In this document: positions 1 through 8,761 of the stretch, in pieces
How the letters are laid out: each line of letters opens with the position of its first letter
Position numbering within the stretch: position 1 is the first letter of the stretch
Assembly: GCA_046728155.1 (NCBI GenBank)
Contig: JBKPDY010000134.1
Location: 1-24,523, forward strand
DNA: 24,523 nt
DNA from: CAWDLX01 sp046728155
GTDB lineage: Bacteria; Actinomycetota; Actinomycetes; Mycobacteriales; Micromonosporaceae
Direction of reading: 5' to 3'
Program-made: the position numbers and the translations under genes
Notes under the pieces: generated by a model
Database searches by the model: none
Told to the model about the DNA's origin: nothing
What the model saw: only the letters and a program-made list of their open reading frames with translations

Positions 1-393
1 CCGCAGCCCATGGCGGACGCCACTGAATACCATCCGCTGGCGATGCAGGAGCCGGAGTCTCCGATCGAACCGCCACCTCCTCCGGCGCCGGTCGAGCGAC
101 CACCGGCGGACGAGCAGCCGGCATCCGTCTACGCGTACGAGCCGCCGCCAGCACCGGCGCCCGCGCCGGCGCTGCCGCCGGTTGAGTCCACGCCGGCGCC
201 CGCGCCGACTCCAGCGCCACCGCCGGTGGTGGCGAGTCCCGGCGGCACCCCTCGACCGGCACCGAAGGAGGGCGCGCCGATCGACCTGCTCGCGATCACC
301 GGGGCGAAAGGAGCGATCAAGAAGTACGGGCCATGGATCGCACTGATCGTGGTCATCATCGTGGCGCTCATTGTGTGGGCGATCGTGAGCTGA
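1..393 (+). CDS. Proline-rich tail-anchored membrane protein (5' end probably outside window)
   Basis: The frame is open to the left edge. The bases before the first ATG (position 10) read Pro-Gln-Pro and contain no ribosome binding site, so the true start probably lies upstream. From the ATG the product is 127 residues. About 90 residues are rich in Pro, Ala and Glu with PAPAP-type runs. A short basic segment (KGAIKKYGP) follows, and then one hydrophobic helix at about residues 109-126 that ends the protein. This layout suggests a disordered cytoplasmic or extracytoplasmic arm anchored by a C-terminal membrane helix. No enzyme motif is visible and I assign no function. It converges on the minus-strand hydrolase gene that ends at 574. 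Confidence 0.7.
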   Translation, partial: PQPMADATEYHPLAMQEPESPIEPPPPPAPVERPPADEQPASVYAYEPPPAPAPAPALPPVESTPAPAPTPAPPPVVASPGGTPRPAPKEGAPIDLLAITGAKGAIKKYGPWIALIVVIIVALIVWAIVS

Positions 394-573
394 CCGCGGA
401 CGTCCGCCTGGTTCGCCGGCGGTCCACATCGCGGGACGAGATCCCCAAGATCGCCGTGGTGGTATCAGTCGCGACGCGGAAGGGCGTCAATGGTACCGCC
501 ACAGCGATCTTCGCGGCGGTCGTCGACAGTGCGGAGCTGGCTCAGCCTTGCGGCGTACGGGACGCGGCTGTGG

Positions 574-1380
574 TCAGAGCCGGATCTCGAACTGGTGCAG
601 GATCGTCGGTGCAGCGAGGGCCAGGGCCGCCAGGACCGACACGATCGCAAACGCTCCACGTAGGACGGTCTCCATGCGACCACCGACCTTCAGCGCGATC
701 GCGTTGGGTACCCCGATCATGCGCCACATACGGCGACCTGTCGGAATCGGCCACAGAATCGGGACGCCCTCGCGGGTAATGACATCGCCGAGGAGATGCA
801 CGACGCAGCCGATCCCTACCGCCAAGCCGATCAACGGATACCCACGATCGGCGGGAAGGTAGCGATAAGTCCCGTACGAGGCGGCCGCGGCCGTGATCGT
901 GATCGGAATCCAGCCCAGTTTCGCGGCCCATGTGTGGAAGAGGCCGCGCAGGGCGAGACCGAGGGTGAAGAACAGGATGCCGAGCACGGCCCACTTACCG
1001 CCGGCGACGCACCCCAGTGTGGTGACCCAGCCGACCGCCACGGCGAACGGCAGGGTGTGGGTGAACGTGCGGTGTCCGTTGCGGCGCTTGGGATCACGCT
1101 TCATCCGGGTCGCGTCGTAGACCCCGAGCGAGAACTTCTCCAGGCACTCGGCGAGGAACAATGACACGCGGCCGAAGGTGTGCGCCACGGTGGCACCGCC
1201 CTGGGCGGTGGTGACTTTGCCGGAGAGGTCCATGTCGGGCAGCAGAGCGCCTCCCGCGCACACCGCCGTACCGACGGCTACCTGCAACGGTGTCTGGTGG
1301 TAGTGCCCGAACTGACTCAACGCCCAGGATCCGGCGAGCCAGGTGGCGGCGCCTGACAGTGCATGCGACGGTCCCATCAT
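574..1380 (-). CDS. YdjM-like inner-membrane metal-dependent hydrolase
   Basis: A 268-residue protein of the YdjM/DUF457 type, membrane-bound proteins with a predicted metal-dependent hydrolase site. Seen in the sequence: an N-terminal MGPSH motif (H6), LLPDMD (D49, D51), HRTFTHT (H103, H108) and HLLGD (H195, D199) followed by TREGVPILWP. These are the conserved His/Asp positions, and they are interspersed with several hydrophobic segments. A longer open frame reaches 1590, but ATG 1380 fits best: it is preceded by a GGGAGGGG-type ribosome site and starts directly at the conserved N-terminus. It is divergent from the Grx-TrxR gene, with about 130 bp between starts, so the two may share a promoter region. 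The substrate is unknown. Confidence 0.88.
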   Translation of the reverse strand: MMGPSHALSGAATWLAGSWALSQFGHYHQTPLQVAVGTAVCAGGALLPDMDLSGKVTTAQGGATVAHTFGRVSLFLAECLEKFSLGVYDATRMKRDPKRRNGHRTFTHTLPFAVAVGWVTTLGCVAGGKWAVLGILFFTLGLALRGLFHTWAAKLGWIPITITAAAASYGTYRYLPADRGYPLIGLAVGIGCVVHLLGDVITREGVPILWPIPTGRRMWRMIGVPNAIALKVGGRMETVLRGAFAIVSVLAALALAAPTILHQFEIRL

Positions 1381-1509
1381 GACGGTGAACCCCTCCCGAG
1401 TGGTCGAGTGCGAGTGTGATCGGGCCAGGGATGGTAAGCGAGCACCGACGCCCCTACCGGCATGTCGTGTCGCATACATTTGGGTGAGTCTTGGCGGATG
1501 ATGAGGGCC

Positions 1510-2730
1510 ATGGCCGATCTCCACATGACTGTCTACGGAGCTCCGTGGTGCCCGGATTGTCGACGTAGCAAGAAGTTCCTGGCGGAGCACCGGATCCCGT
1601 ACAACTGGGTAGACATCGACCAGGATCCAGACGCGCTGGCCTATGTGGAGCGTGCGCAGAACGGTGGTCGTACCATCCCGATGATCGTGTTTCCCGACGG
1701 GTCCCGCCTACTCGAACCGGGTGACGATGAGCTCGCCACGAAGCTCGGCCTGCGAATGGAGGCGGAGGAGCAGTTCTACGATCTCGTCATCGTCGGCGGC
1801 GGCCCGGCTGGCCTGGCGGCCGCGATACATGCGGCGCGAGAGGGGATCGAGGCACTCGTCGTCGATTCAGGCGGCCTCGGTGGACAAGCAGGCGTCACGC
1901 AACGCATCGATAACTACCCGGGCTTCCCGGAGGGCGTCGGCGGCGCGGATCTGGCCGACCGGTTCATCGCGCAGGCCCGCCGCTACGGGGTCGAACTGCT
2001 CTCCGCCGTACCGGTAACCCGACTCGAGGCCAATGGCCGGGACCTGTTGGTACGGCTGGGAACCGGGCAGATCGTGGGAGCCTACGCCGTGCTGGTGGCG
2101 ACCGGGTCGACGTACCGGCGGCTCGGCGTGCCCGGCGAGGATGAACTGATCGGCGCAGGGGTGCATTTCTGCGCGACCTGCGACGGCCCGTTCTACCGTG
2201 GCGTCGACGAGATCATGGTGGTCGGCGGCGGGAACTCGGCCCTGGAGGAGGGGTTGTTCCTGGCCCAGTTCGGCAAGCGGATCCGGATCGTCACGAACGC
2301 CGCGGCGCTGACCGCGTCCCGGGTGCTCCAGGACAAGATTGCCGACAGTGCCGCGTTCACGGTGCACCTCGATACTGAGATCGTGTCGTTCGCCGGTCGC
2401 AATGGACGTGTCTCCAAAGTGGAGGCACGTGATCGGTTGACCGGCGAGCAGTTCGTGTGGCATCCGGCCGCCGTCTTCGTCTTCATCGGGCTCGACCCCA
2501 ACTCGAGCTTGCTCTCCGGCACGGCCGTGACCTTGGACCGCTGGGGCTTCGTCGTTACCGATGGCACCTTCGCGACCACGATGCCCGGTGTTTTCTGCGC
2601 CGGGGATGTACGGGCCGGATCCACCAAGCAGCTGGGATCGGCGGTCGGCGACGGGATCGCCGCGCTGATCGCCATCCGGTCGTACCTGCAGCGCCACAGC
2701 GATCTGCGGCTCATCGAGATCAACACCTGA
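1510..2730 (+). CDS. Glutaredoxin-thioredoxin reductase fusion (FAD/NADPH disulfide reductase)
   Basis: A 406-residue fusion. Residues 1-80 form a glutaredoxin/mycoredoxin fold with the redox motif CPDC (14-17) and the cis-proline TIP (55-57). Residues 90-406 are a thioredoxin reductase: the FAD-binding GGGPAG (96-101), the catalytic CATC (221-224) inside FCATCDGPF, the NADPH-binding GGGNSA (239-244), and the C-terminal FAD motif CAGDVR. The domain likely moves electrons from NADPH through FAD and CATC to the attached glutaredoxin domain, acting in the cytosol on protein or low-molecular-weight thiols. ATG 1510 is chosen because the Grx fold begins there, with GAGG just upstream; in-frame ATGs at 1498 and 1501 are alternatives. 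The physiological partner, for example mycothiol-dependent or other disulfides, is inference. Confidence 0.92.
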   Translation: MADLHMTVYGAPWCPDCRRSKKFLAEHRIPYNWVDIDQDPDALAYVERAQNGGRTIPMIVFPDGSRLLEPGDDELATKLGLRMEAEEQFYDLVIVGGGPAGLAAAIHAAREGIEALVVDSGGLGGQAGVTQRIDNYPGFPEGVGGADLADRFIAQARRYGVELLSAVPVTRLEANGRDLLVRLGTGQIVGAYAVLVATGSTYRRLGVPGEDELIGAGVHFCATCDGPFYRGVDEIMVVGGGNSALEEGLFLAQFGKRIRIVTNAAALTASRVLQDKIADSAAFTVHLDTEIVSFAGRNGRVSKVEARDRLTGEQFVWHPAAVFVFIGLDPNSSLLSGTAVTLDRWGFVVTDGTFATTMPGVFCAGDVRAGSTKQLGSAVGDGIAALIAIRSYLQRHSDLRLIEINT

Positions 2731-2800
2731 CCATCGCAAGGTGTGGAAGTTCGGTGTTTGCCTGGGCGACCGAGACTTCCGACGCTTTCGGTGGATCCGG

Positions 2801-5458
2801 TCAGCACGTGCGGAGCAGACTCACATTGTTCCCTCCGTCGGTGTTGACCCAGCCGAACGGGAAGTAGCCCGTCACGCCCTTGAACGTGAGGCGAAGCCAT
2901 TCATAGCTCTTGCGGCCACCCCACGGTGAGGCGTTGACCGCTGGGCTGGTCGCGACGTGGCATTGAGGCGTGAACTGGTTGCCGGCCCTGAGCGTCCCCA
3001 ACGAGTTGTTGGGGTTGGCCTGGCTCGGTACCGAGTAGACCCAGATACCGGTGCCGCAGTAGGCCTGATCGTTGCAGATAACGGTTGCGCGCAGCTGAGC
3101 GGTGGCCCGGCGGCCGGTGGCCGTGGCGGTGCCGGCGGCCGTACTGACGCTCGCTATGTACCCGTAGGTGCCGTTGGGCCAAAGCCCGCGCACCCGCAAT
3201 GTCACGGGTCGCGTGCCGCAAGCTGCCTGGGCGGCTCCGGCCCCGGCGATCTGGAGCTTGCATGTCCCGGTGCCGCCTTTGGCGTTCGGCGTGAACGTCA
3301 CGCTGACCGAGTTGTAGTCGGCCGTCGATCCGGTCACGGTGATGGTGGGGATGCCCATCGTCCGAGCGGACGTGGTCACGCTCGGTCCGTTGCCGGCCAC
3401 GTTCACCGCGTGCAGAGTGATGGTGACGGCCCGGTCGTCGCCGAAACCCGTGAGCGTTACGGACGTGCCCGTGACATCCCGTGACGTACCGCCAGCGGTG
3501 ACTACATACTTCTGCACCGGACGTCCATGGGAATCGGCAGGCTGCCAGCTGACGGTGACGGAGCCTCGTGTGTCGGCGGTGGTGATCGCGTCCACCGCGC
3601 GCGGGGCACCCGGGGTGGTAAACGGCACCACCGTGTTGCTGACCTTCGACAGCGGACTGCCGGCGCCCTTGTCGTTGACGGCGACGACGGTGAATGCGAC
3701 CTGAGATCCGTAGTCGAGAGTCCCGGGTCTGACCGTGATACCGGCGCTCGTCACGTCGCCGATCGGAGTTTGGGTGCCGTCGGTGATCGCGGTGACGGTA
3801 TACCGAATGATCTTGCGTCCTTCGCCGTTGGCGGGCGGCCAGGTCACCGACACGAAGCCGTCGGACCTGGCCGCCGCGGTCGGCGTACCTGGGGCGTCGG
3901 GCACGTCGGCGGTCGGCCTCACCGGCGAACTCGTCGCGGCGGGGCCGGCGCCGATCGCGTTGGCCGCCCGGATGCTGAAGATATAGGTCTTTCCATTGGT
4001 CAATCCGGTGATGCTCACTGCCCGCTGTCTGGCCCCGACCGTGACCGTCTTCCCGCCGCCCGTGACGACGTACTTGGTGATCGAGGAACCGTTGTCGCGC
4101 GACTTGCGCCAGCTAAGGCGTACGGTCGCGTCACCGGCGGCGGCGACGACGCTCTGTGGGCGACCGGGCCTACCAGGCGCTGGCGGCGTGGGCGGCGGCT
4201 TCGCTGGTTCGGGTGGTGGGTCTCCGCCGAGCACTCCCTGCTGATACTTGTTCACCGGCTTCACGACGCGGTCGTGGTCAATGACCAGCGCGGTGGATCC
4301 GCCCGGAGCGTTGACGAACAGGTGGTCCTCGCGTACGTCCAGATCGATGGCACCACCGGCAGCCCTTATCCTGGCCTGCTCGACGAGCGCGCCGCGGCCG
4401 TCGAACTCGTAGACGATCCCGGCTGTCGAGTCGGCGCAGTAGACGTGACCGGCAAAGGCGACCGCCGGCGACAGGTTGCCGTGACCGGGAACGGTGAACC
4501 TCGTGACCTGAGCGCCGTTGACCACCACGACGTGCCGGTCGCTGCCGGTGGTGATCGCCACCGCGTTGCCTGTGGTGCGCGACGGCATAGTCGCGGGAGC
4601 GTCGACGGGAACTGCCGTGGTTACGACCTTGTTGCTGTGGACAAGGCCGAGCACCTGGTCAGTGTTGTCGAGCACGGCCACGCCGTCGTCCGTCGCGCTG
4701 GCCACCAGGTCATGTCCCGGGGAGGCGACCGCGACCGTACGGGTGACCTTCGGTCCCGCTGTGCCGGGTGCGATGGCCACGACGGTCCCCTCGGACGGCA
4801 CCGCGATCCACAGCCTGCCCCTTCCGTCGAAGCCGGCCGGCGTGAGGCCGTTGGGCATGGCGATCGTGTCGCCGACCGGGGCCAGCGTACGGGGGTCCAG
4901 CTGGCTGACCCGGCCCTGGATGCTGTCGATCACGAAGGCGTGGTCGGCGAAGAGTGCGACGGACACCCCGAGGCCGGGCGTGGTCGGCGTGACCGCGGTC
5001 GTCTGCAGGTTGGCGAGGTCGATCGTGCTCACCTGGCCGGTATCCAGGTCGCGGAGAACGAGGTACCGGTCGGTCTGGGTGACCTGGATCTCGTGGTTCT
5101 GCGCGTCTTTGATCCGAGCCCGGGTGTCGACCTTCGCTGTTACGCCGTTGACACGGTCGACCTCGCCCCGGCGGGAGCTGTAGAGCCAGGAACTGGCATC
5201 GAAATCATTGACGGTCGTTTCGGTGACTCCGAGCCCCAGGACCGTGAGACCTGTGGCCACGACGAGGGCCAGCACGACCGAGATGGTGATCAGAGGCCCG
5301 CGGGTCGCTATCCGTCCACTGTGGTCGGATGGCTCGGGGTCATCAAGGTCGATTTCACGTGTGCTCTGAACGAGGCCCGTCATCGCTGCGGCCGTCCACG
5401 CATTGCCTTGAGCATCGACGCGTGCTCCATCACTCATCTTGATAATCGGCTCGCCCAT
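2801..5458 (-). CDS. Membrane-anchored beta-propeller / fibronectin type III repeat protein
   Basis: An 885-residue surface protein. There is a short acidic cytoplasmic N-terminus, then one membrane helix at about 55-77, then an extracytoplasmic region of about 330 residues with WD/NHL-like repeats (DLDTGQVSTIDL, LDPRTLAPVG, DGRGRLWIAVPSEGTV), which fits a beta-propeller. A proline-rich linker (about 415-437, PPPTPPAPG) is followed by three clear FN3 domains, each with a DGxxVTWxPP-type strand and YxVTA strands, and a fourth related beta domain. The end (about 800-885) has four Cys and a WVYSVPSQ...YFPFGWVN pattern typical of a small SH3-like cell-wall domain. It lies 27 bp downstream of the TPR/FN3 gene and is probably co-transcribed with it. 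An AGGAG-type site lies upstream of ATG 5458 with long spacing; ATG 5437 is the alternative start. The role is unknown; cell-surface binding is inferred. Confidence 0.85.
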   Translation of the reverse strand: MGEPIIKMSDGARVDAQGNAWTAAAMTGLVQSTREIDLDDPEPSDHSGRIATRGPLITISVVLALVVATGLTVLGLGVTETTVNDFDASSWLYSSRRGEVDRVNGVTAKVDTRARIKDAQNHEIQVTQTDRYLVLRDLDTGQVSTIDLANLQTTAVTPTTPGLGVSVALFADHAFVIDSIQGRVSQLDPRTLAPVGDTIAMPNGLTPAGFDGRGRLWIAVPSEGTVVAIAPGTAGPKVTRTVAVASPGHDLVASATDDGVAVLDNTDQVLGLVHSNKVVTTAVPVDAPATMPSRTTGNAVAITTGSDRHVVVVNGAQVTRFTVPGHGNLSPAVAFAGHVYCADSTAGIVYEFDGRGALVEQARIRAAGGAIDLDVREDHLFVNAPGGSTALVIDHDRVVKPVNKYQQGVLGGDPPPEPAKPPPTPPAPGRPGRPQSVVAAAGDATVRLSWRKSRDNGSSITKYVVTGGGKTVTVGARQRAVSITGLTNGKTYIFSIRAANAIGAGPAATSSPVRPTADVPDAPGTPTAAARSDGFVSVTWPPANGEGRKIIRYTVTAITDGTQTPIGDVTSAGITVRPGTLDYGSQVAFTVVAVNDKGAGSPLSKVSNTVVPFTTPGAPRAVDAITTADTRGSVTVSWQPADSHGRPVQKYVVTAGGTSRDVTGTSVTLTGFGDDRAVTITLHAVNVAGNGPSVTTSARTMGIPTITVTGSTADYNSVSVTFTPNAKGGTGTCKLQIAGAGAAQAACGTRPVTLRVRGLWPNGTYGYIASVSTAAGTATATGRRATAQLRATVICNDQAYCGTGIWVYSVPSQANPNNSLGTLRAGNQFTPQCHVATSPAVNASPWGGRKSYEWLRLTFKGVTGYFPFGWVNTDGGNNVSLLRTC

Positions 5459-5485
5459 TCTAGGCGGTCGATCTCCTGATCGGAA

Positions 5486-6760
5486 CTACGAACTCGTCGG
5501 CGTCGATGAACGTGTTGTGCATGTCTGCGGACTCGGCTGGACCAGGTCGGTCGACCACACGGCCGCAACGGTGAAGCAGTAGTCGTACCTGGGATTGAGT
5601 CCGTAGACCCGTTGCTCGGTGCGACCTGCGGGGACGGTGACGATCGGCGTCGCCTCGTCGCCGGTGCGTCCGCCGGACACGACGAACGGTACGCGGCCTC
5701 CACTCGGATCGAGCCAACTGAGTGTGACGAAGGTGCCGTCATCTCGCACCGTCACCTGGCCGGGTGGCAGGCCGGTGCCAGCGTACGCGGTGCTCGGTGC
5801 GACGCTCGGTGTGGCAGTCGACGATGCGGACGCAGCGGTGGCCGGCGATGTCTGGTCGGGGCCACCAGGGGCCGACGTTGCGGCTCCCGGTCCTAACAGC
5901 TGGTACGCAATCACACCCGCGGCGGCGATGATCGCCAGTCCGAACGAGGCGACGAGCGCGACGCCGCCGAGGTGGCCTCGGGGGCGTCCATCCCCGTGCA
6001 GCACTGGCCAGCCGTAGTCGACCTCCCGAGGCGCACGATCGCGCCCGAGGTCGCGCGGCCGCGGCTCAACGACGCGGACGCCGGCCGACTCGACCCGCCT
6101 GTCGTAGACACCGGGGTTCGTCGGTGACGGCACGTAGGCCGGTGCCCAGCCACCCGCGTCGTCACCCTCCGTCATGGGATACTCCGCATCGCGCGATACG
6201 TAGCCCAAAGTGGCGTAGGACGATGGCCAATCGCCGGGTCGATCGGGCGGGGGTGCCTGCACCTCGCCCACCGGCGTGGCCGCGAGGCGCTGCTGCGCCC
6301 CGCGTACCGCCGGATGGTCCGCCCCGAGCACCCTGGCCCCCACGTCGGCGATGTGCCAGTCGTACGCCTCGGTCGGCTCGCCGAGCCGAAAGTTGACTGC
6401 CGCGAGGCGACCCTCGATCGACAGCGACGTGGCATGTTCAGCACCCACTGTGGCGATCATGATCCCGTACGCACGGCGTAGCTGGTTCTGCGCTTCGGTG
6501 AGGTTTCCGACGTGTCGGGCGATTGTCGCAAGATCAACCATGAGCGGGGCAAGCTGCGGATGATCGCGCCCGTGGCGCGCCTCAGCGTCGGCCAACGTCT
6601 CCTCGAGCAAGGTGCGGGCGCCGGTAACGTCGCCGCTTTCCGCCAGCAGGCGTGCCTGCGCGTGGTCCGCCGTCAGCACCTCGCCGCGCTCGTCTGCCGT
6701 CACGTCGTCGCGCGGCCCGGCCGGGGGTACGAGTTGGTGGCTGTTCCCCGTCGCAGACAT
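5486..6760 (-). CDS. TPR / transmembrane / FN3 protein
   Basis: A 424-residue protein and the first gene of a two-gene minus-strand operon. Residues 30-160 contain TPR-type helical repeats (ADHAQARLLAESGDVTGAR, HPQLAPLMVDLATIARHVGNLTEA, ATSLSIEGRLAAVNFRLGEPTEA), resembling the TPR_10/12 class. A Pro/Arg-rich linker follows, then one membrane helix (about 265-288), a Ser/Thr/Ala/Pro-rich stalk (295-325) and one FN3-like domain (about 333-415) ending in PQTC. The likely topology is a cytoplasmic TPR domain and an extracytoplasmic FN3 domain. The start ATG 6760 has a GGGGGA stretch about 10 bases upstream. The pairing with the adjacent propeller/FN3 protein suggests the two work together at the envelope, which is inference. 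Confidence 0.83.
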   Translation of the reverse strand: MSATGNSHQLVPPAGPRDDVTADERGEVLTADHAQARLLAESGDVTGARTLLEETLADAEARHGRDHPQLAPLMVDLATIARHVGNLTEAQNQLRRAYGIMIATVGAEHATSLSIEGRLAAVNFRLGEPTEAYDWHIADVGARVLGADHPAVRGAQQRLAATPVGEVQAPPPDRPGDWPSSYATLGYVSRDAEYPMTEGDDAGGWAPAYVPSPTNPGVYDRRVESAGVRVVEPRPRDLGRDRAPREVDYGWPVLHGDGRPRGHLGGVALVASFGLAIIAAAGVIAYQLLGPGAATSAPGGPDQTSPATAASASSTATPSVAPSTAYAGTGLPPGQVTVRDDGTFVTLSWLDPSGGRVPFVVSGGRTGDEATPIVTVPAGRTEQRVYGLNPRYDYCFTVAAVWSTDLVQPSPQTCTTRSSTPTSS

Positions 6761-6952
6761 GTTGCAATGGTCCCCCGAGGCGCTCAGGTGGCGCTACCCT
6801 TGAATTCGTTGTTGTGGATAAGCTGCCCGCAGGTGTATCGACACGTGTGCCCGCCAGGCCATACGGGCTGGCCGGTCGCCGTGGCGCCCGTGTAAAGTGA
6901 TGCGTCGTCGCCTGGTGACGGCCTCACGCGGGTCCTGACCAACGGCGACCAC

Positions 6953-7036
6953 GTCGAAGTGGCGGAATGGCAGACGCGCTAGCTTGAGGTGCTAGTGCCC
7001 TTTACGGGCGTGGGGGTTCAAGTCCCCCCTTCGACA
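6953..7036 (+). tRNA. tRNA-Leu (anticodon GAG)
   Basis: A full cloverleaf can be drawn. The acceptor GTCGAAG (6953-6959) pairs with CTTCGAC (7029-7035), with discriminator A at 7036. The D stem is GCG/CGC. The anticodon stem is CTAGC/GCTAG with loop TTGAGGT, so the anticodon is GAG at 6986-6988. The class II long variable arm is GCCC-TTTAC-GGGC. The T stem is GGGGG/CCCCC with loop TTCAAGT. CCA is not encoded (CGA follows). The minus-strand recombinase frame ends inside the T loop, which marks this tRNA as the probable attachment site of an integrated element. Confidence 0.97.
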
Positions 7037-8412
7037 CGAACCATTTCCCCACGACAAGATCCAGGTCGGGCTTCGGCTCTGACGATCTGCCGGTTGGGGT
7101 CATAACTCAGGTAGAGGCCGAGGTGGCGGTACACCTCGGCCTTGTCCTTCGGGTCCGCTCGGCGGAGGGCCTGCACGATGTCCCCGAGCCGGTGGATCAG
7201 GTCGGCGATCTCCGGTCGGCTCAGGCGTCGAACGGTTCGGTTGGCAATGGGTCGGAGTTGCGCTAGAGCCGCAGCCCGTTCGGCTTGGGTGCTGGTGATC
7301 CAGCCGGCGACGATGGCCGGGTCACCGCCGGCGTCGAGGGTGGCCTTGTAGCGCGCGATCTTGGCGTCGCAGGCGGTGATTTCGGCGCGCAGGCGAGCGT
7401 GGGCGGGGTCCATCTCTCGGTCGGTCGCTTGCGCGTCGAACATTGCCTCGATGGTGTCGTCCCGGCGGTCGGTCGCGAAGGACGCGGTGAGCCATTCGTC
7501 GAGGGGGGCGATGAGGATGTCTTCGCGGAGGTAGACGTTTCGAGGGTGCTCGATGCCGTGGGCGAGGGCGTACTGGTCGGGGTATCGGCAGCGGTAGTAG
7601 GCGACACCGTGCGAGTATTGGCCTTGCATCTTCCTGTCGCAGGGCGCGCATTGCACCAGGCCCTTGAAGATGTACGGGTGCCGTGGCCGGTTGGGCGTTC
7701 CGGGCCTGCGTGGGCCTCGGCCGGCGAGGATTTGCTGCGCGCGGTCGAAGGTTTCCTGAAGAACTCGTCGAAGATGCGTCGTACAACCACAGCGGTCCCG
7801 GGGTCGGGGTCAAGTCGACGCAGTCGCCGACCCTCGGCAGCCTTGGCAGGGTTGGGATGCGGTCCGGCCTCAACGAGCTGATACCCGTAAGGTGGCCGGC
7901 CGCCGAGGAACCTGCCTTCCAGTGCGGTCTGCGACGCCATGGCGGTGCGGACGCGGACCTTGATCCGGTTGCCTTCGGCCTTGCTCATTCCCCCGAACAC
8001 CGACATGACCAAGTCGTGCGCCTCGTTATTTGGGTCGAGCGGCCCGCCGACCTCCGGCACCCACAGCTCAACTCCATAGTGGACGAACAGGGGGAACGTC
8101 AGTCCGAACTGGTTGCCGTAGAAGGCGCGGTGCGGCTCGCCGATCACGACGGCGCCGAAGCCGCGGTCCGGGTCGCGTAGCGCCGCAAGCAGCTCGTTGG
8201 CCTGTGGTCGGCGCGGCCAGGGCAGTGACCGGCTCTGGCCGATGTCAAAGAACTCGGCCACTATCTGCCCGCCACGCGGCTCGATCAGCGCGTTCGCCCG
8301 GCTGAGCTGCCACGCGCGCGACGACTCCGGGTCCTGCTGGTCCTCGGTCGAGACCCGACCGAGAAACGCAAACGGGATACTGCCCGAGCCGGCGAGGGAC
8401 GGCTGGTTTCAT
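7018..8412 (-). pseudogene. Large serine recombinase (integrase), decayed
   Basis: A large serine recombinase of the actinobacterial integrative-element type, broken at two places. The natural start is ATG 8412, with an excellent AGGAGG site 8 bases upstream. It reads MKPAVPRRLGQYP and then leaves the frame that encodes the catalytic segment LGRVSTEDQQ (nucleophile Ser in RVS). That frame continues through FDIGQSRSLPWPRRPQ, GEPHRAFYGNQFG and GGMSKAEGNRIK to RRIFDEFF. There it joins, in a different frame, to QETFDRAQQILAGRG, so the roughly 100 residues normally between these blocks are missing. The zinc-ribbon (CAPCDRKM...YYRC) and coiled-coil C-terminal part then run to a TGA at 7018, inside the tRNA-Leu gene. 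No functional protein is expected. Known family: site-specific integration and excision. Confidence 0.9.
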
Positions 8413-8738
8413 GGCTGGGCCCTCCTACTGGTCGATACCTTGATCAGGATTCGCAGGAGCACCCGCGCGGCAGCCGGATTCAGTCGCGGTGGTTCCGTCG
8501 GGGTCGACACGGTGACATCACCGGCGGCGCCGTTGGAGCGGCCTTCCGCCTCACGGTACTGCCCAGATCGATGATCTTGTTGGACCTTAACGCGGAGTCC
8601 GGCCTTACGTTCGTCCGCCTCGTGCCCTCCCAAGACCGATGCCGGCACATACTCAACGATGAATTCCGCCTCGTGGTCCATGTCGCCGCCGCGGTCGAGT
8701 TCTTTTGCCGGTGTCTCGGAGATGCTCGTGGTGGTCAT
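8409..8738 (-). CDS. Small protein translationally coupled to the recombinase
   Basis: A protein of about 109 residues whose TGA stop overlaps the recombinase ATG (ATGA, 8412-8409), a classic coupling arrangement. A GTG at 8747 would add three residues. The N-terminal half is acidic and the C-terminus is basic (RLNPAAARVLLRILIKVS), predicted to form an amphipathic helix. I recognise no characterised family. The position suggests an accessory or control gene of the integrative element, for example a directionality or copy-control protein, but this is inference. The iteron-like repeats at 8762-8814 lie just upstream, where its promoter should be. Confidence 0.6.
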   Translation of the reverse strand: MTTTSISETPAKELDRGGDMDHEAEFIVEYVPASVLGGHEADERKAGLRVKVQQDHRSGQYREAEGRSNGAAGDVTVSTPTEPPRLNPAAARVLLRILIKVSTSRRAQP

Positions 8739-8761
8739 GGTCGCCACGGTGCGAGACCGCG

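Noticed and set aside
3527..5479. A 650-codon plus-strand open frame
   Set aside because: It is antisense to the propeller/FN3 gene, very rich in Arg, Gly and Asp, with no motif; a GC-skew shadow.
7285..7881. A 198-residue plus-strand frame
   Set aside because: It is antisense to the recombinase pseudogene.
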